A DNA stretch of 64,000 nt, from contig OY970217.1 in the NCBI GenBank assembly GCA_963713965.1, positions 1,860,001 through 1,924,000 on the forward strand, written 5' to 3'. Source of the stretch: CALAGB01 sp963713965 (GTDB taxonomy: Bacteria; Chloroflexota; Chloroflexia; Thermomicrobiales; Thermomicrobiaceae). This document shows positions 32,818-41,040 of this stretch, in pieces. The position numbers and the translations under genes were made by a program. Each line of letters starts with the position of its first letter. Position 1 is the stretch's first letter. The notes under the pieces were generated by a model. That model saw nothing but the letters and a program-made list of their open reading frames with translations, made no database searches and was not told where the DNA came from.

Positions 32818-34896
32818 TTGACTCAGAGCGAGGCAACCAGGCGCATTGCGCTCTGCATGATCGTCAAGAACGAGGCGCAGGTTCTTCGGCGCTGTCTGGA
32901 GTCGGTCCTGCCCGTCATCTCCGCGGCCTGCATCTGCGATACCGGATCGAGCGATGAGACGCGATCCAAGGCGACTGAGTTCTTGTCGGCGAATAGCATC
33001 CCCCACATTGTCCCGGCACATGAATGGGTCAACTTCGGCACCAATCGCACACAGGCGTTCGAGGCGACCAGGGCGTTCGCGCGCGAGCTCGGCTGGGATC
33101 TCGATCGTTCCTACGCATTGCTCCTCGACGCCGACATGCTGCTCGAAATCGGCCCGGATTTCGAACCCGACGCGCTGACAGCAGACGGATATCAGCTGCG
33201 GCAACGAGATGGCACCACACAATACGCGAACGTTCGCTTGGTGAAGCTCTCGCTCGATTGGCGCAGCGTCGGGGCGACCCACGAGTATTGGACGGCTGAC
33301 GGCGCCGGAGATTTGCCGCTCCTCTCTTCCCTCAGCATCGCGCACATTGGCGACGGGGGATCCAAAGCCGACAAGTTCACGCGTGACATCGCCCTGCTGG
33401 AAGGCGAGCTGAACTCCGGCCAGAACTTGCGCACCGTCTTCTACCTGGCTCGCTCCTATGAGGATGTTGGACAGCTCAAGGAAGCGCATCACTACTACGG
33501 TTGGCGCGCGACAGGCGGGGGTTGGGAAGAAGAAGCCTGGTACGCCGCGTACCGCATGGGGATCTGCTCGATCCAGATGGGCGAATGGCAGCGGGCCGTC
33601 TTCGAGCTGCTGAGCGCCTGGGAACGCCGTCCGCAGCGCGCCGAGCCGCTCTACTGGCTGGCCAACGCCGCCCGGCAGCGGAGCGAATCGCACCTGGCGA
33701 TGCTGGCCGCCGAGCGCGCTCAGCGCATTCCGTTTCCCGAGGATGAGCGGCTCTTTGTGGAGACGCACGCCTACGGCACTGGTCCCCTGGAAGAGATCTC
33801 CATTTCCGCCTACTACACGGATGAGCAGCCGCTCGGCATGGCCGCCACGGACGCGTTGCTGCATGGTCGCGATGTGCCCACCAACACGCGACTCTTCGCC
33901 GGGTACAACTCAACCTTCTACGCCCAATCGTTGCCCGCTGTCTGGTCGATCCCCATCGAGATCGCAGCGGAGTTCGACGAGCCGCAATATTCACCGGGCA
34001 ACACCACCATCGGCCGGACCGACGACGGCTATCTCGTGGTTACGCGGCTACTCAACTACGATCAGCAGGGCGCGGTCTGGTTCGTCGCACGTGATGCCGA
34101 CGGTCGGTTTCGCTCCAAGAACGCTCATCTCGTGCTGGATCGGGAACTCCAGATTCTGTCTTCGATGGAGATTGACGAAGCGTTCGTGCAAGCGGTCCAG
34201 CCCAGCTACGCGTCCAACGCCTACGTTCAAGGCATCGAAGATCTGCGGCTTACTCGCTGGCGTGACGCCTGGTGGTTCACCGCAACGTCGTGCATGTTCG
34301 ACCCGGCTGGCTATCCGCGTGTCCTTCTGGGGCGACTGAACGCGTCGGCTGACGCCGTCGATCATCTCGTGCCGCTCGATTTCGCTGAGGGCAATGAGGC
34401 CGAGAAGAACTGGCTCCCGTTCGTGCACGACGACCGTTTGCTCCTCCTCTATGCCTGCGACCAAACGATCATCCTGGAACCCAACCTGGAGACCGGATGC
34501 TGCCAGGAAGTTCATCGCTCGGTCACCGAGGCGCAATTCGACCGCTATCGCGGTTCAGCGCCGCCGATCCCCTTTGGCGAGCGCTACCTCTTCACCATCC
34601 ACGAGGTGACCTTTGCCGACGGCAAGCGCGTCTATCTGCATCGGTTCGTCGAGATGGACCGCACGTTCCGCATCACGCGCATATCGCGGCTCTTTCGCAT
34701 TTGGCACCTGGGAGTGGAATACAACTGCGGCATCTGTCTGAGCCATTCCGGCGACGCACTGCTGATGACCTGCTCCTGGGAAGACCGCCAGTCCTGGATC
34801 ATCAACGTCCCGCTCGCCGAGGTGGAACAGATGCTCCTGCCGGTGGAGATGGTGGCTGGGATGGGTGAGGTCGAGGGCGCGCATCGCACTTCCTGA
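32818..34896 (+). CDS. GT2-family glycosyltransferase with long C-terminal domain
   Basis: The 692-residue cytoplasmic protein begins with a GT-A fold: ALCMIVKNEAQVLRRCLESV, CICDTGSSDET and the metal-binding LLLDADMLLEI. A middle segment (residues about 190-310) has TPR-like helices (TVFYLARSYEDVGQLKEAHHYYGWR). The last 350 residues are beta-rich with Trp/Asp turns (DDGYLVVTRLLNYDQQG, LRLTRWRDAWWFTA, WHLGVEYNCGICLSHSGDALLM), possibly a propeller. The start is TTG 32818 after AGAGGA. It follows three Thr-rich collagen-like genes, which makes their threonines plausible acceptors; that link is inference. Confidence 0.85.
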   Translation: MTQSEATRRIALCMIVKNEAQVLRRCLESVLPVISAACICDTGSSDETRSKATEFLSANSIPHIVPAHEWVNFGTNRTQAFEATRAFARELGWDLDRSYALLLDADMLLEIGPDFEPDALTADGYQLRQRDGTTQYANVRLVKLSLDWRSVGATHEYWTADGAGDLPLLSSLSIAHIGDGGSKADKFTRDIALLEGELNSGQNLRTVFYLARSYEDVGQLKEAHHYYGWRATGGGWEEEAWYAAYRMGICSIQMGEWQRAVFELLSAWERRPQRAEPLYWLANAARQRSESHLAMLAAERAQRIPFPEDERLFVETHAYGTGPLEEISISAYYTDEQPLGMAATDALLHGRDVPTNTRLFAGYNSTFYAQSLPAVWSIPIEIAAEFDEPQYSPGNTTIGRTDDGYLVVTRLLNYDQQGAVWFVARDADGRFRSKNAHLVLDRELQILSSMEIDEAFVQAVQPSYASNAYVQGIEDLRLTRWRDAWWFTATSCMFDPAGYPRVLLGRLNASADAVDHLVPLDFAEGNEAEKNWLPFVHDDRLLLLYACDQTIILEPNLETGCCQEVHRSVTEAQFDRYRGSAPPIPFGERYLFTIHEVTFADGKRVYLHRFVEMDRTFRITRISRLFRIWHLGVEYNCGICLSHSGDALLMTCSWEDRQSWIINVPLAEVEQMLLPVEMVAGMGEVEGAHRTS

Positions 34897-34939
34897 GGTT
34901 GACTAGTCGCTTACGAACAACGCTAGCGTGCCCTCGCGG

Positions 34940-34994
34940 TTCGCCCTGGGTTGAAAACCCAGGGCTAGTTACCCGAAGTCCCTAAACGGACTGA
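34940..34994 (+). repeat. 55-bp repeat, copy A
   Basis: It contains the hairpin CCCTGGGTTGAAAACCCAGGG and ends in CCTAAACGGACTGA. A second copy lies inverted at 36862-36916, matching at roughly 46 of 55 positions by eye. The hairpin could also end transcripts of the glycosyltransferase gene. Confidence 0.7.
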
Positions 34995-35176
34995 GCGGTG
35001 GGCTTTCGTAGAGGCGGGTGTCTCTGCCCACTAGCGGGCCGTCAGGCCCGGAACCTAAGTGGACACCCTCCGGAACGGTTCGCGCCATAATTCAATTCTC
35101 TGCAAGAGGCGCGCTGTGTCGCTCACAACCCTTGCAGTGAACCTACCTTGGCTTACGAAACCAGATCGAGGACGTC

Positions 35177-35419
35177 ATGCCAAAAGTGACGAGCAGGGGG
35201 CAAGTGATGTTGCCCAAGTCCATACGAGATGAACTTGGACTGGTGCCGGGTTCGGAAGTCGAGTTCGAATTCAAAGATGGAACGGTCCTCCTGCGTAAGA
35301 AGATCTCGGAGGAGAAGTTCGCTCACTGGAAGGGGTACCTGCGCGGGAAGTTGCCAAATAGCTCCGTCGACAAGCTGGTAGACGAACTGCGCGGCGAGCG
35401 TCCCGCTGGGGCTTCCTGA
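35177..35419 (+). CDS. AbrB/SpoVT-type DNA-binding protein (antitoxin-like)
   Basis: The 80-residue protein has a swapped-hairpin AbrB domain at residues 1-45: KVTSRGQVMLPKSIRDELGL, PGSEVEFEF and GTVLLRKK. The C-terminal tail (FAHWKGYLRGKLPNSSVDKLVDELRG) is the kind that docks on a PIN toxin in VapB-type antitoxins. No toxin gene follows; 35420-35584 shows nothing coding. It is therefore an orphan antitoxin or a lone regulator. It lies between two inverted repeats, together with the HNH gene. Confidence 0.85.
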   Translation: MPKVTSRGQVMLPKSIRDELGLVPGSEVEFEFKDGTVLLRKKISEEKFAHWKGYLRGKLPNSSVDKLVDELRGERPAGAS

Positions 35420-35584
35420 CACAGGGCCGAACGTATTCAGACGCTGATTTTCGCGACAAACTTTAGATAGCGATTGGGCACTACGAAGGCTAATTGGCAG
35501 CAGCTATCGCGCATCTACCGGACACCCAGCGAACATCATCGGACTTGATGTTATTAGTTAGTGTGCAGCATCATAGCGATGATC

Positions 35585-36457
35585 TCAGGTCCCGAATCGA
35601 GGCGCATGAGCTAGATGATCTGGATAAATGAGCCTCTCTCGCAAACCGTTGGGGTATTGATATTCAAGAGAGGTGGTATCGAAATGCGCGTTAGTCGCGT
35701 GAATTACACGGTGATGATTCGGACACACCACGATGATGTTGGTGCTTAGATCTCGACCACCGTCGCTCAGATATTTGATGTGATGTGTGTCGGCGACATT
35801 GACGTCATATCGAGGCTTGAAATCCTGGCCGCAGACTTGGCACTTGAACTCGTAGTAGGACTTGAGTCCGTCAGCCAACATCGGGTTCCTTTCAACCCTC
35901 TCGGAAGTGACGAAATAGGAACTGGGTTCTTCCCGAAGCTGAAGAATCCGGTCGTGATTGTAGATCGCTGACAGGGTCTCCGGACGCCCAAATTGCTGTG
36001 CGAGACCACCTGCAGGGACAAGCTGCAACTCTGGCCGTGGATGTTCCGCAAGTCCCCACTGGATTAGAGGAAGAATGACCTGCTCATCCGATGAGTCAAT
36101 TGAACGCGCGTTATCCTGTCCCTCATATGCCCTGGAAAGATGCAATTCTTCAAGGCTGAATGGGATGGTCGGAACCGTGGCAGAGCCGTAGATTATCCAC
36201 GGCCAGGTTCGGCCCTCGTGTGGCCAATGCAACCGGCTGATTGACCCATCGTGATCACGCTCAAGATGGTCGAACACGAGAGCGAAATCGATTCGACTGT
36301 GAAGTTTGTTCAGCCGTCTAGCTTCTTGTTTCACCAGTTGGAGTAGCAACGGTTCGCCCGGCCGAAGTTCGGGTTGTCGCGGCTGAAAGCTGATGGCAAA
36401 CATCGATTGTTGGATGCATTCGTCAATTTGTGCGTAGCGAACGTTCAATCGTCGCAT
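35585..36457 (-). CDS. HNH endonuclease-domain protein with unassigned N-terminal half
   Basis: The 290-residue protein ends in a classical HNH module: CQVCGQDFKPRYDV (zinc Cys pair), ADTHHIKYLSDGGRD (catalytic His) and NIIVVCPNHHRVIH. The first 190 residues are of no family I can name (EARRLNKLHSRIDFALVFDHL, LHWPHEGRTWPWIIYGSATVP, FSLEELHLSRAYEGQ) and probably recognise DNA or another target. The layout suits a restriction or defence nuclease, but no methyltransferase partner is present. Base composition is more AT-rich than in the flanks, suggesting acquisition. Confidence 0.85.
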   Translation of the reverse strand: MRRLNVRYAQIDECIQQSMFAISFQPRQPELRPGEPLLLQLVKQEARRLNKLHSRIDFALVFDHLERDHDGSISRLHWPHEGRTWPWIIYGSATVPTIPFSLEELHLSRAYEGQDNARSIDSSDEQVILPLIQWGLAEHPRPELQLVPAGGLAQQFGRPETLSAIYNHDRILQLREEPSSYFVTSERVERNPMLADGLKSYYEFKCQVCGQDFKPRYDVNVADTHHIKYLSDGGRDLSTNIIVVCPNHHRVIHATNAHFDTTSLEYQYPNGLRERLIYPDHLAHAPRFGT

Positions 36458-36861
36458 CCCGGGGTCCTGGCATCCTTCGTCACAGAGTTTTCTGCACGAC
36501 GTTATTCGACCGGATCAAACTTGAAGTTCGCCTCGTCCCGGACGAATTGAGTCCAAAATCATTGTTCCTCGGATCGTCGAGAGAGATCAATGACCTATTT
36601 GAGTCACAAGCCCTCACGAGTCTGAAACGGGGGCTATTTGATGCAGCATTCTGGTTAGTACTTTGGCCCCGCCAACAGCCCCAGAACCACAGAGGTGTCA
36701 CGAATTACATTCATTCTACTTCGCTAATCTCATTTGCAAATTCCAAAGCCATGATTAGATATCGCTCAATCTAGTAGGCACTAGTTGAGCTCACCGCACT
36801 CGCACAAGGGGTCGCTCTCATGAGGTTTCGGACCCAACACCGCGGAGGCAGCCAAGTGCAT
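36458..36861. other. AT-richer spacer without supported genes
   Basis: Between the HNH gene start and repeat copy B no reading frame has a ribosome site or recognisable domain. The region probably holds the HNH promoter; no clear -35/-10 pair was found. Confidence 0.4.
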
Positions 36862-36916
36862 TCAGTCCGTTTAGGGGCTTCGTCTGCGTAGCTCTGGGTT
36901 TTCAACCCGGAGCGAA
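36862..36916 (-). repeat. 55-bp repeat, copy B (inverted)
   Basis: It starts TCAGTCCGTTTAGG and holds the hairpin CTCTGGGTTTTCAACCCGGAG. It is the inverted relative of copy A at 34940-34994. It lies just upstream of the serA promoter. Confidence 0.7.
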
Positions 36917-36961
36917 CGCAACGCGCCGACCAAGCCAATTGAGCAATGCTTCCGTTCCCCC

Positions 36962-36990
36962 TTCCCATCCCCTCCCCGCTCTGCTATGAT
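36962..36990 (+). promoter_or_regulatory. probable promoter of the serine leader / serA transcript
   Basis: TATGAT at 36985-36990 is preceded by TGC, an extended -10 arrangement, with a weak -35 (TTCCCA, 36962-36967) 17 bases upstream. A start near 36997 would leave a leader of about 67 bases before the leader-peptide ATG. Confidence 0.45.
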
Positions 36991-37063
36991 GCGTTATGTC
37001 CCTTTGGTAACGTGTCCGTACTCCGGGCACGTCGATTCGTTAAGGTTCACCTCTGGAGGACTG

Positions 37064-37258
37064 ATGGATACCATCACCCGCTTCGCCACCGTTGCCGACT
37101 TCACGGGAACCTTCGGCGTTGCGTCCTCCAGTTCCGCTAGTTCATCCTCCAGTAGTAGTACCCACAGTAGTTCGTCATGCTCCACTTCTTTTGGCCTTTT
37201 GACGACTTTGGGGGTACTACGACATGAAGACCACAATCCGCATCGCGCTCGATCTTGA
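37064..37258 (+). CDS. serine-rich leader peptide upstream of serA
   Basis: This 64-codon ORF has a near-perfect ribosome site (GGAGGA, 37055-37060, three bases before ATG). Residues 21-42 contain 17 serines plus Ala, two Thr, His and Cys, written with five of the six serine codons. Nothing before or after the run is compositionally biased. The stop (37256-37258) lies 35 bases inside the serA reading frame, in another phase. Position directly upstream of the first serine-biosynthesis gene is what amino-acid attenuator leaders show (compare trpL and hisL), so I read it as a sensor of charged Ser-tRNA. It is unlikely to be a functional protein. Confidence 0.75.
   Translation: MDTITRFATVADFTGTFGVASSSSASSSSSSSTHSSSSCSTSFGLLTTLGVLRHEDHNPHRARS
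37155..37220 (+). promoter_or_regulatory. RNA stem pairing the Ser-codon run with the serA ribosome site
   Basis: GTAGTACCC (37155-37163), inside leader codons 31-34, is perfectly complementary to GGGTACTAC (37212-37220). The 3' arm covers three of the five G in the only plausible serA ribosome site (GGGGG, 37210-37214, nine bases before ATG 37224). An inner stem TCGTC (37172-37176) with GACGA (37201-37205) extends it. A ribosome stalled on serine codons would hold the 5' arm open and free the serA site. Confidence 0.6.
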
Positions 37259-39455
37259 CGGCGTCCTCACCGAACACCCGCGCCCATTAGCCCTCGCCGC
37301 CAACGCTCAGTACGGACTCGATCTGCCGGATCACACCTTTGTCGATTCGGCTGGCTTGAACGTCCCGCTCGAGATTCGCGAGTGGGTCTACAGCCCGGAC
37401 GGTCCAGCGCGCGAGCTTCAGCCCGCCGAAGGCGCGCAGCAGTTCGTCGCCGCGTTGATCGAGTTCTTCGGCGCCGACAACGTCTCGATCGTCACCGCCC
37501 GGCCAGGTCGCTGCGGCGTCTTGACGCTCGACTGGCTGCGTCGACACGGTTTCCCCGCCTGCAACGTGCGTTTCGCGGACGACAAAGTCGCTGAAGCACG
37601 CGACCTGGGCATCACCCATGCGGTCGAGGACAGCCGGAGACACGCCGGCGCCTACGCGGCCAATGGCGTCACCTGCCTTCTCATCTCGCCTGAAATGGCT
37701 GAAAACGGGGAATCTCCTGCCATCGTGCGCGTTCCAAACCTTGTAGCCGTAGAGAATGAGCTTCGCGCGCTGATGCGCTCAGCCACTACCGAACTGGAAC
37801 AGGAATCCAACATTATGACGACTCAGCCCAGCCGCCCGCGTATCGTCGTCAGCGACATCATCGACGCCCAGGCGCGCGCCACGCTGGCGGCCGAGGCGGA
37901 GATCATCGACGTCGACGGCACCGATCTGGACGCCCTCCTCTCAGTCCTGCCGCAGGCCGACGCCCTCATCGTGCGCAGCGAGACGCAGGTCACCGCGGAG
38001 GTGCTGGCGGCCGGGCATCGGTTGCGGGTGGTGGCCCGGGCAGGAGTCGGCATCGACAACATCGACGTCCCCAGCGCGACGGCTGCCGGCATCCTGGTCC
38101 TGAATGCGCCGGGCGCCAACGCCGTCTCGGCGGCGGAGCACACCATGGCTCTGCTGCTGGCATTGACCCGATCCATCCCGGTCGCCAACACCTCCACCCA
38201 CTCCGGTAAGTGGGAGCGCAAGCGCTTCAAGCCGTTCGATTTGACGGGCAAAACGATCGGCATCGTCGGGCTCGGTCACGTCGGCTCGGCGCTGGCGCAG
38301 CGGCTGCACGGTTTCGAGCCGCGCCTGATCGGCCACGACCCCTACATCACCCGCGAACGTTTCCAGCAGTTGAACGTCGAACCGGTCTCCTACGAGACGC
38401 TGCTCGAGACGGCCGACATCGTCACCTTCCACGTCCCGGCCACGCCGGAGACGGTCCACATGCTGGATGCGGCAGCCATTGTCCGGCTCAAGCGCGGCGT
38501 CATCGTGCTGAACTGTGCCCGTGGCGAGATCGTCGATGCAGACGCGCTGGCAGACGCCCTGCTCGACGGCAAAGTCGCCGCGGCCGGAGTCGACGTCTAC
38601 CCGCACGAGCCCGCCCGCGAGAGCCCGCTCTTCGGACTGCCCAACGCCGTCCTGACGCCCCACATCGGCGGATCGAGCAAAGAGGCGCTGGCAACCGTCG
38701 GCCAGATGATCAGCACGACCACCCTGGCGGCGTTGCGCGGCGAGGCGGTGCCGAACGCGGTCAATCTGCCACCGGCATCGCTCAACGCACCCGACTTGCA
38801 GCGATTGACCCGCGTGGCGAGCGCGGCCGGGCACCTGCTGGCCGTGCTCCATCCGGATCGACCCGCCTATGTGCGCGTCACGACGCACGGGCTAGTGGCC
38901 GCCGACGTGGTCGAGCACGTGACCGGCGCGGCCCTCTCCGATGCGTTGGCCCACTGGACCGATCGACGCGTGACGCCGGTCAATGCCCGGCTCGTGGCAG
39001 GCGAGAGTGCCATCGCCATCACCAACGTGGGGGCCGATGCCAATGCCGAACGCACGCCGGAGTTCACTTTTGAGGTCAACGGCGGCGATCCACACCGCGT
39101 CACGGTGCGTTGGGACCGTGTCGATGCCGGCATCCTGGAGGTCGATCGCTTCTCGCTGGAACGGCCGCTGATCGGCGACCTGCTCATCACGCACCACCGC
39201 GATCGTCCAGGAATCGTCGGCCGCATCGGCATGATCCTGGGGGATTACGCCGTCAACATCGCGGGGATGCAGGTGGCGCGGCACGAGCGAGGCGGTGAGG
39301 CCATCATGGTGATGAACGTGGACGACGCCATCCCGGCGGACGCGACCGAGGCGATCCTGAGCATCGACGGCATCGAGACGGCCTACGTCGTCTCCCTACC
39401 TCACAGCGATGAGCTGATCGCCGCCGGAGCGAACGCGTTGGCGCGCGGTGCGTGA
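37224..39455 (+). CDS. serA: HAD phosphatase-like domain fused to D-3-phosphoglycerate dehydrogenase
   Basis: The 743 residues comprise two units. Residues 1-190 form a HAD domain: DLDGVL (Asp10, Asp12), TAR (91-93), DDK (Lys121) and VEDS (Glu135-Asp136), all four motifs intact. Residues 206-743 are a long-form SerA: NAD loop GLGHVGSALAQRL, catalytic NCARGEIVD, YPHEP and LTPHIGGSS, an intervening domain, and a C-terminal ACT domain (HRDRPGIVGRIG) for serine feedback. SerA oxidises 3-phosphoglycerate in serine synthesis. The HAD part could supply the phosphoserine phosphatase step, but its motifs resemble 5'(3')-nucleotidases more. ATG 37815 (Met198, AGGA upstream) could restart a stand-alone SerA. 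Confidence 0.88.
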   Translation: MKTTIRIALDLDGVLTEHPRPLALAANAQYGLDLPDHTFVDSAGLNVPLEIREWVYSPDGPARELQPAEGAQQFVAALIEFFGADNVSIVTARPGRCGVLTLDWLRRHGFPACNVRFADDKVAEARDLGITHAVEDSRRHAGAYAANGVTCLLISPEMAENGESPAIVRVPNLVAVENELRALMRSATTELEQESNIMTTQPSRPRIVVSDIIDAQARATLAAEAEIIDVDGTDLDALLSVLPQADALIVRSETQVTAEVLAAGHRLRVVARAGVGIDNIDVPSATAAGILVLNAPGANAVSAAEHTMALLLALTRSIPVANTSTHSGKWERKRFKPFDLTGKTIGIVGLGHVGSALAQRLHGFEPRLIGHDPYITRERFQQLNVEPVSYETLLETADIVTFHVPATPETVHMLDAAAIVRLKRGVIVLNCARGEIVDADALADALLDGKVAAAGVDVYPHEPARESPLFGLPNAVLTPHIGGSSKEALATVGQMISTTTLAALRGEAVPNAVNLPPASLNAPDLQRLTRVASAAGHLLAVLHPDRPAYVRVTTHGLVAADVVEHVTGAALSDALAHWTDRRVTPVNARLVAGESAIAITNVGADANAERTPEFTFEVNGGDPHRVTVRWDRVDAGILEVDRFSLERPLIGDLLITHHRDRPGIVGRIGMILGDYAVNIAGMQVARHERGGEAIMVMNVDDAIPADATEAILSIDGIETAYVVSLPHSDELIAAGANALARGA

Positions 39456-39582
39456 GTTGGTTTCCACGCAGATTAATGGGCAGGTCAGGTGGTGGATGAG
39501 GTCGGAGTTGGGTGGGCGCGCCAGTCTTCCCCATAAAGGGCGACATTCATGTCGCCCAGGCCGTCCGGCCGTCCCAACGTCA

Positions 39583-40308
39583 TCACGAGAACCGAAGAAG
39601 TAACTGCGCCAACGCTTTGGGCTCGGTGAACGGCACGGCGTGGGGCGCCTGCATCTCCCAATACGTCCAGCTGGGCTCGCTCCGTATCCGCGCATCCTGA
39701 CGCTGCGTATCCTCGTCGGTTGGGTCGCAGCCATCCAGGCAGCGGATATAGGTGGTCGGAATCGAGTCGGCCGCGCCCGCGAGGCGTATCGGCTGGAGCC
39801 AGGTCTTGAGCGGTTGCGGCGTATAGCGCTCGGCGATCCAGCGTGCGTCCGCCTGTGGAAGCGTCGAGAGGATCCGATTCTTCACATTCGTCATCACCGG
39901 CGGAACCGGCAGCAACCAGCCGTCACCGTGCAGCCGTGCCAATTCCTGTCGTGCCGCAACCCGGCTGTCCGGCGAGCTCATCTCGCCATCGCGCGGAACG
40001 TCGGCATCGAGGTAGACAAGCTGCGCAACGCGTTCCGGTTCACGGTCGGCCACACCCGCAACCACCATCCCGCCATAGCTCCAGCCCACCAGTACGACCT
40101 CAGTGAGATCCTCGTAGCGGAGCATATTGACGACGTCCTGGATGTGCGTATCGAGATCGACACTCGGACTCGCCAGGTGAACGCGCTCTCCCAGTCCCGT
40201 AAGTGTCGGCGTATAGACGTCGTGTCCCGCGGCACGCAGCTCCGGCGTCACCCAGCGCCAGCACCACCCGCCGACCATCGCACCGTGGACCAATACGTAG
40301 GTCGCCAT
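39583..40308 (-). CDS. alpha/beta hydrolase (esterase-like)
   Basis: The 241-residue hydrolase has oxyanion motif VLVHGAMVGGWCW, nucleophile elbow GWSYGG, acid residue near DGCDPTDEDT and catalytic His in APHAVPF. Gly-Ala at the HGAM position and the short cap resemble plant methyl-esterase-like and EstC-type hydrolases. AGGAGAAG precedes ATG 40308. It is a single gene convergent with serA. The substrate is unknown. Confidence 0.9.
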   Translation of the reverse strand: MATYVLVHGAMVGGWCWRWVTPELRAAGHDVYTPTLTGLGERVHLASPSVDLDTHIQDVVNMLRYEDLTEVVLVGWSYGGMVVAGVADREPERVAQLVYLDADVPRDGEMSSPDSRVAARQELARLHGDGWLLPVPPVMTNVKNRILSTLPQADARWIAERYTPQPLKTWLQPIRLAGAADSIPTTYIRCLDGCDPTDEDTQRQDARIRSEPSWTYWEMQAPHAVPFTEPKALAQLLLRFS

Positions 40309-40456
40309 TCGACTTCTCCTCGTTTATCTTCAGGGCTACCACCGATCGACGGATTGTGTTCGTGATAGCGACATTAGTATCACATTCGCCAATCGCGCAG
40401 CAGCGCTATCGACGCTGTCACCAAGTCACGACGACTTTCTAAAGGGAGCGATTCAC

Positions 40457-40999
40457 GTGGCACACCTTGAGACACCTTCAGTGAGGTGGCAGGCGAGTTT
40501 TCTGGACGCGTTGGCCGAGTTTCATGGCGAGGGAAACCTACTCAACTACGAGATGATCGCGCTGCGACGTGACTTCCCTGCGTTTGTCCGCCTCATCGTC
40601 GGCTACAGTCGTGGCGAGAGATTGCCTCCGGGCTTCATTCCCTCAACCGACTTCTGGCTGATCGATGACGACGAGTTCATCGGCCGCGTTTCGATCCGCC
40701 ACGAGCTGACCGAGGGACTGCGCCGGATCGGCGGTCACATCGGCTACCAGATCCGCCCATCGAAACGGCGAAAAGGCTATGGCACGCGCATCCTGGCGCT
40801 GGCATTGCCAAAAGCCCGCGAGCTGGGACTGACACGCGTGTTGGTCACCTGCGACGAGACGAACATCGGCTCCCGGAAAATCATCGAAGCCAACGGCGGC
40901 GAATTCGAAAACGCCGTCGATCTCGAAGACGGCAGCCCGCGCAAGCTCCGGTACTGGATCCAAATCGACACCGAAATACCACCCTCTTCCGGCCCCTGA
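40457..40999 (+). CDS. GNAT N-acetyltransferase
   Basis: The 180-residue GNAT fold has WLIDDDEFIGRVSIRHEL (strands 2-3), HIGYQIRPSKRRKGYGTRIL (acetyl-CoA pyrophosphate loop R-x-x-G-Y-G) and TCDETNIGSRKIIEANGGEFE (helix 4). This subgroup resembles YhbS/predicted acetyltransferase COG3981. The start is GTG 40457 after AAGGGAG. The acceptor is unknown. A palindromic repeat element follows. Confidence 0.9.
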   Translation: MAHLETPSVRWQASFLDALAEFHGEGNLLNYEMIALRRDFPAFVRLIVGYSRGERLPPGFIPSTDFWLIDDDEFIGRVSIRHELTEGLRRIGGHIGYQIRPSKRRKGYGTRILALALPKARELGLTRVLVTCDETNIGSRKIIEANGGEFENAVDLEDGSPRKLRYWIQIDTEIPPSSGP

Positions 41000-41040
41000 T
41001 CCCGTTGCAAAACGGCGACTTCGACGCGTTTTGTAGGGGA

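Noticed and set aside
32788..33864. 358-residue minus-strand frame opposite the glycosyltransferase
   Set aside because: The plus frame has clear GT2 motifs; the minus frame has none.
36986..37063. upstream extension of the serine leader ORF
   Set aside because: The upstream in-frame ATG overlaps the proposed -10 and lacks a ribosome site, whereas ATG 37064 follows GGAGGA.
36900..37223. T-box riboswitch ahead of serA
   Set aside because: I found no T-box consensus, no specifier-loop-like stem and no terminator with a U-run; the Ser-rich ORF explains the region better.
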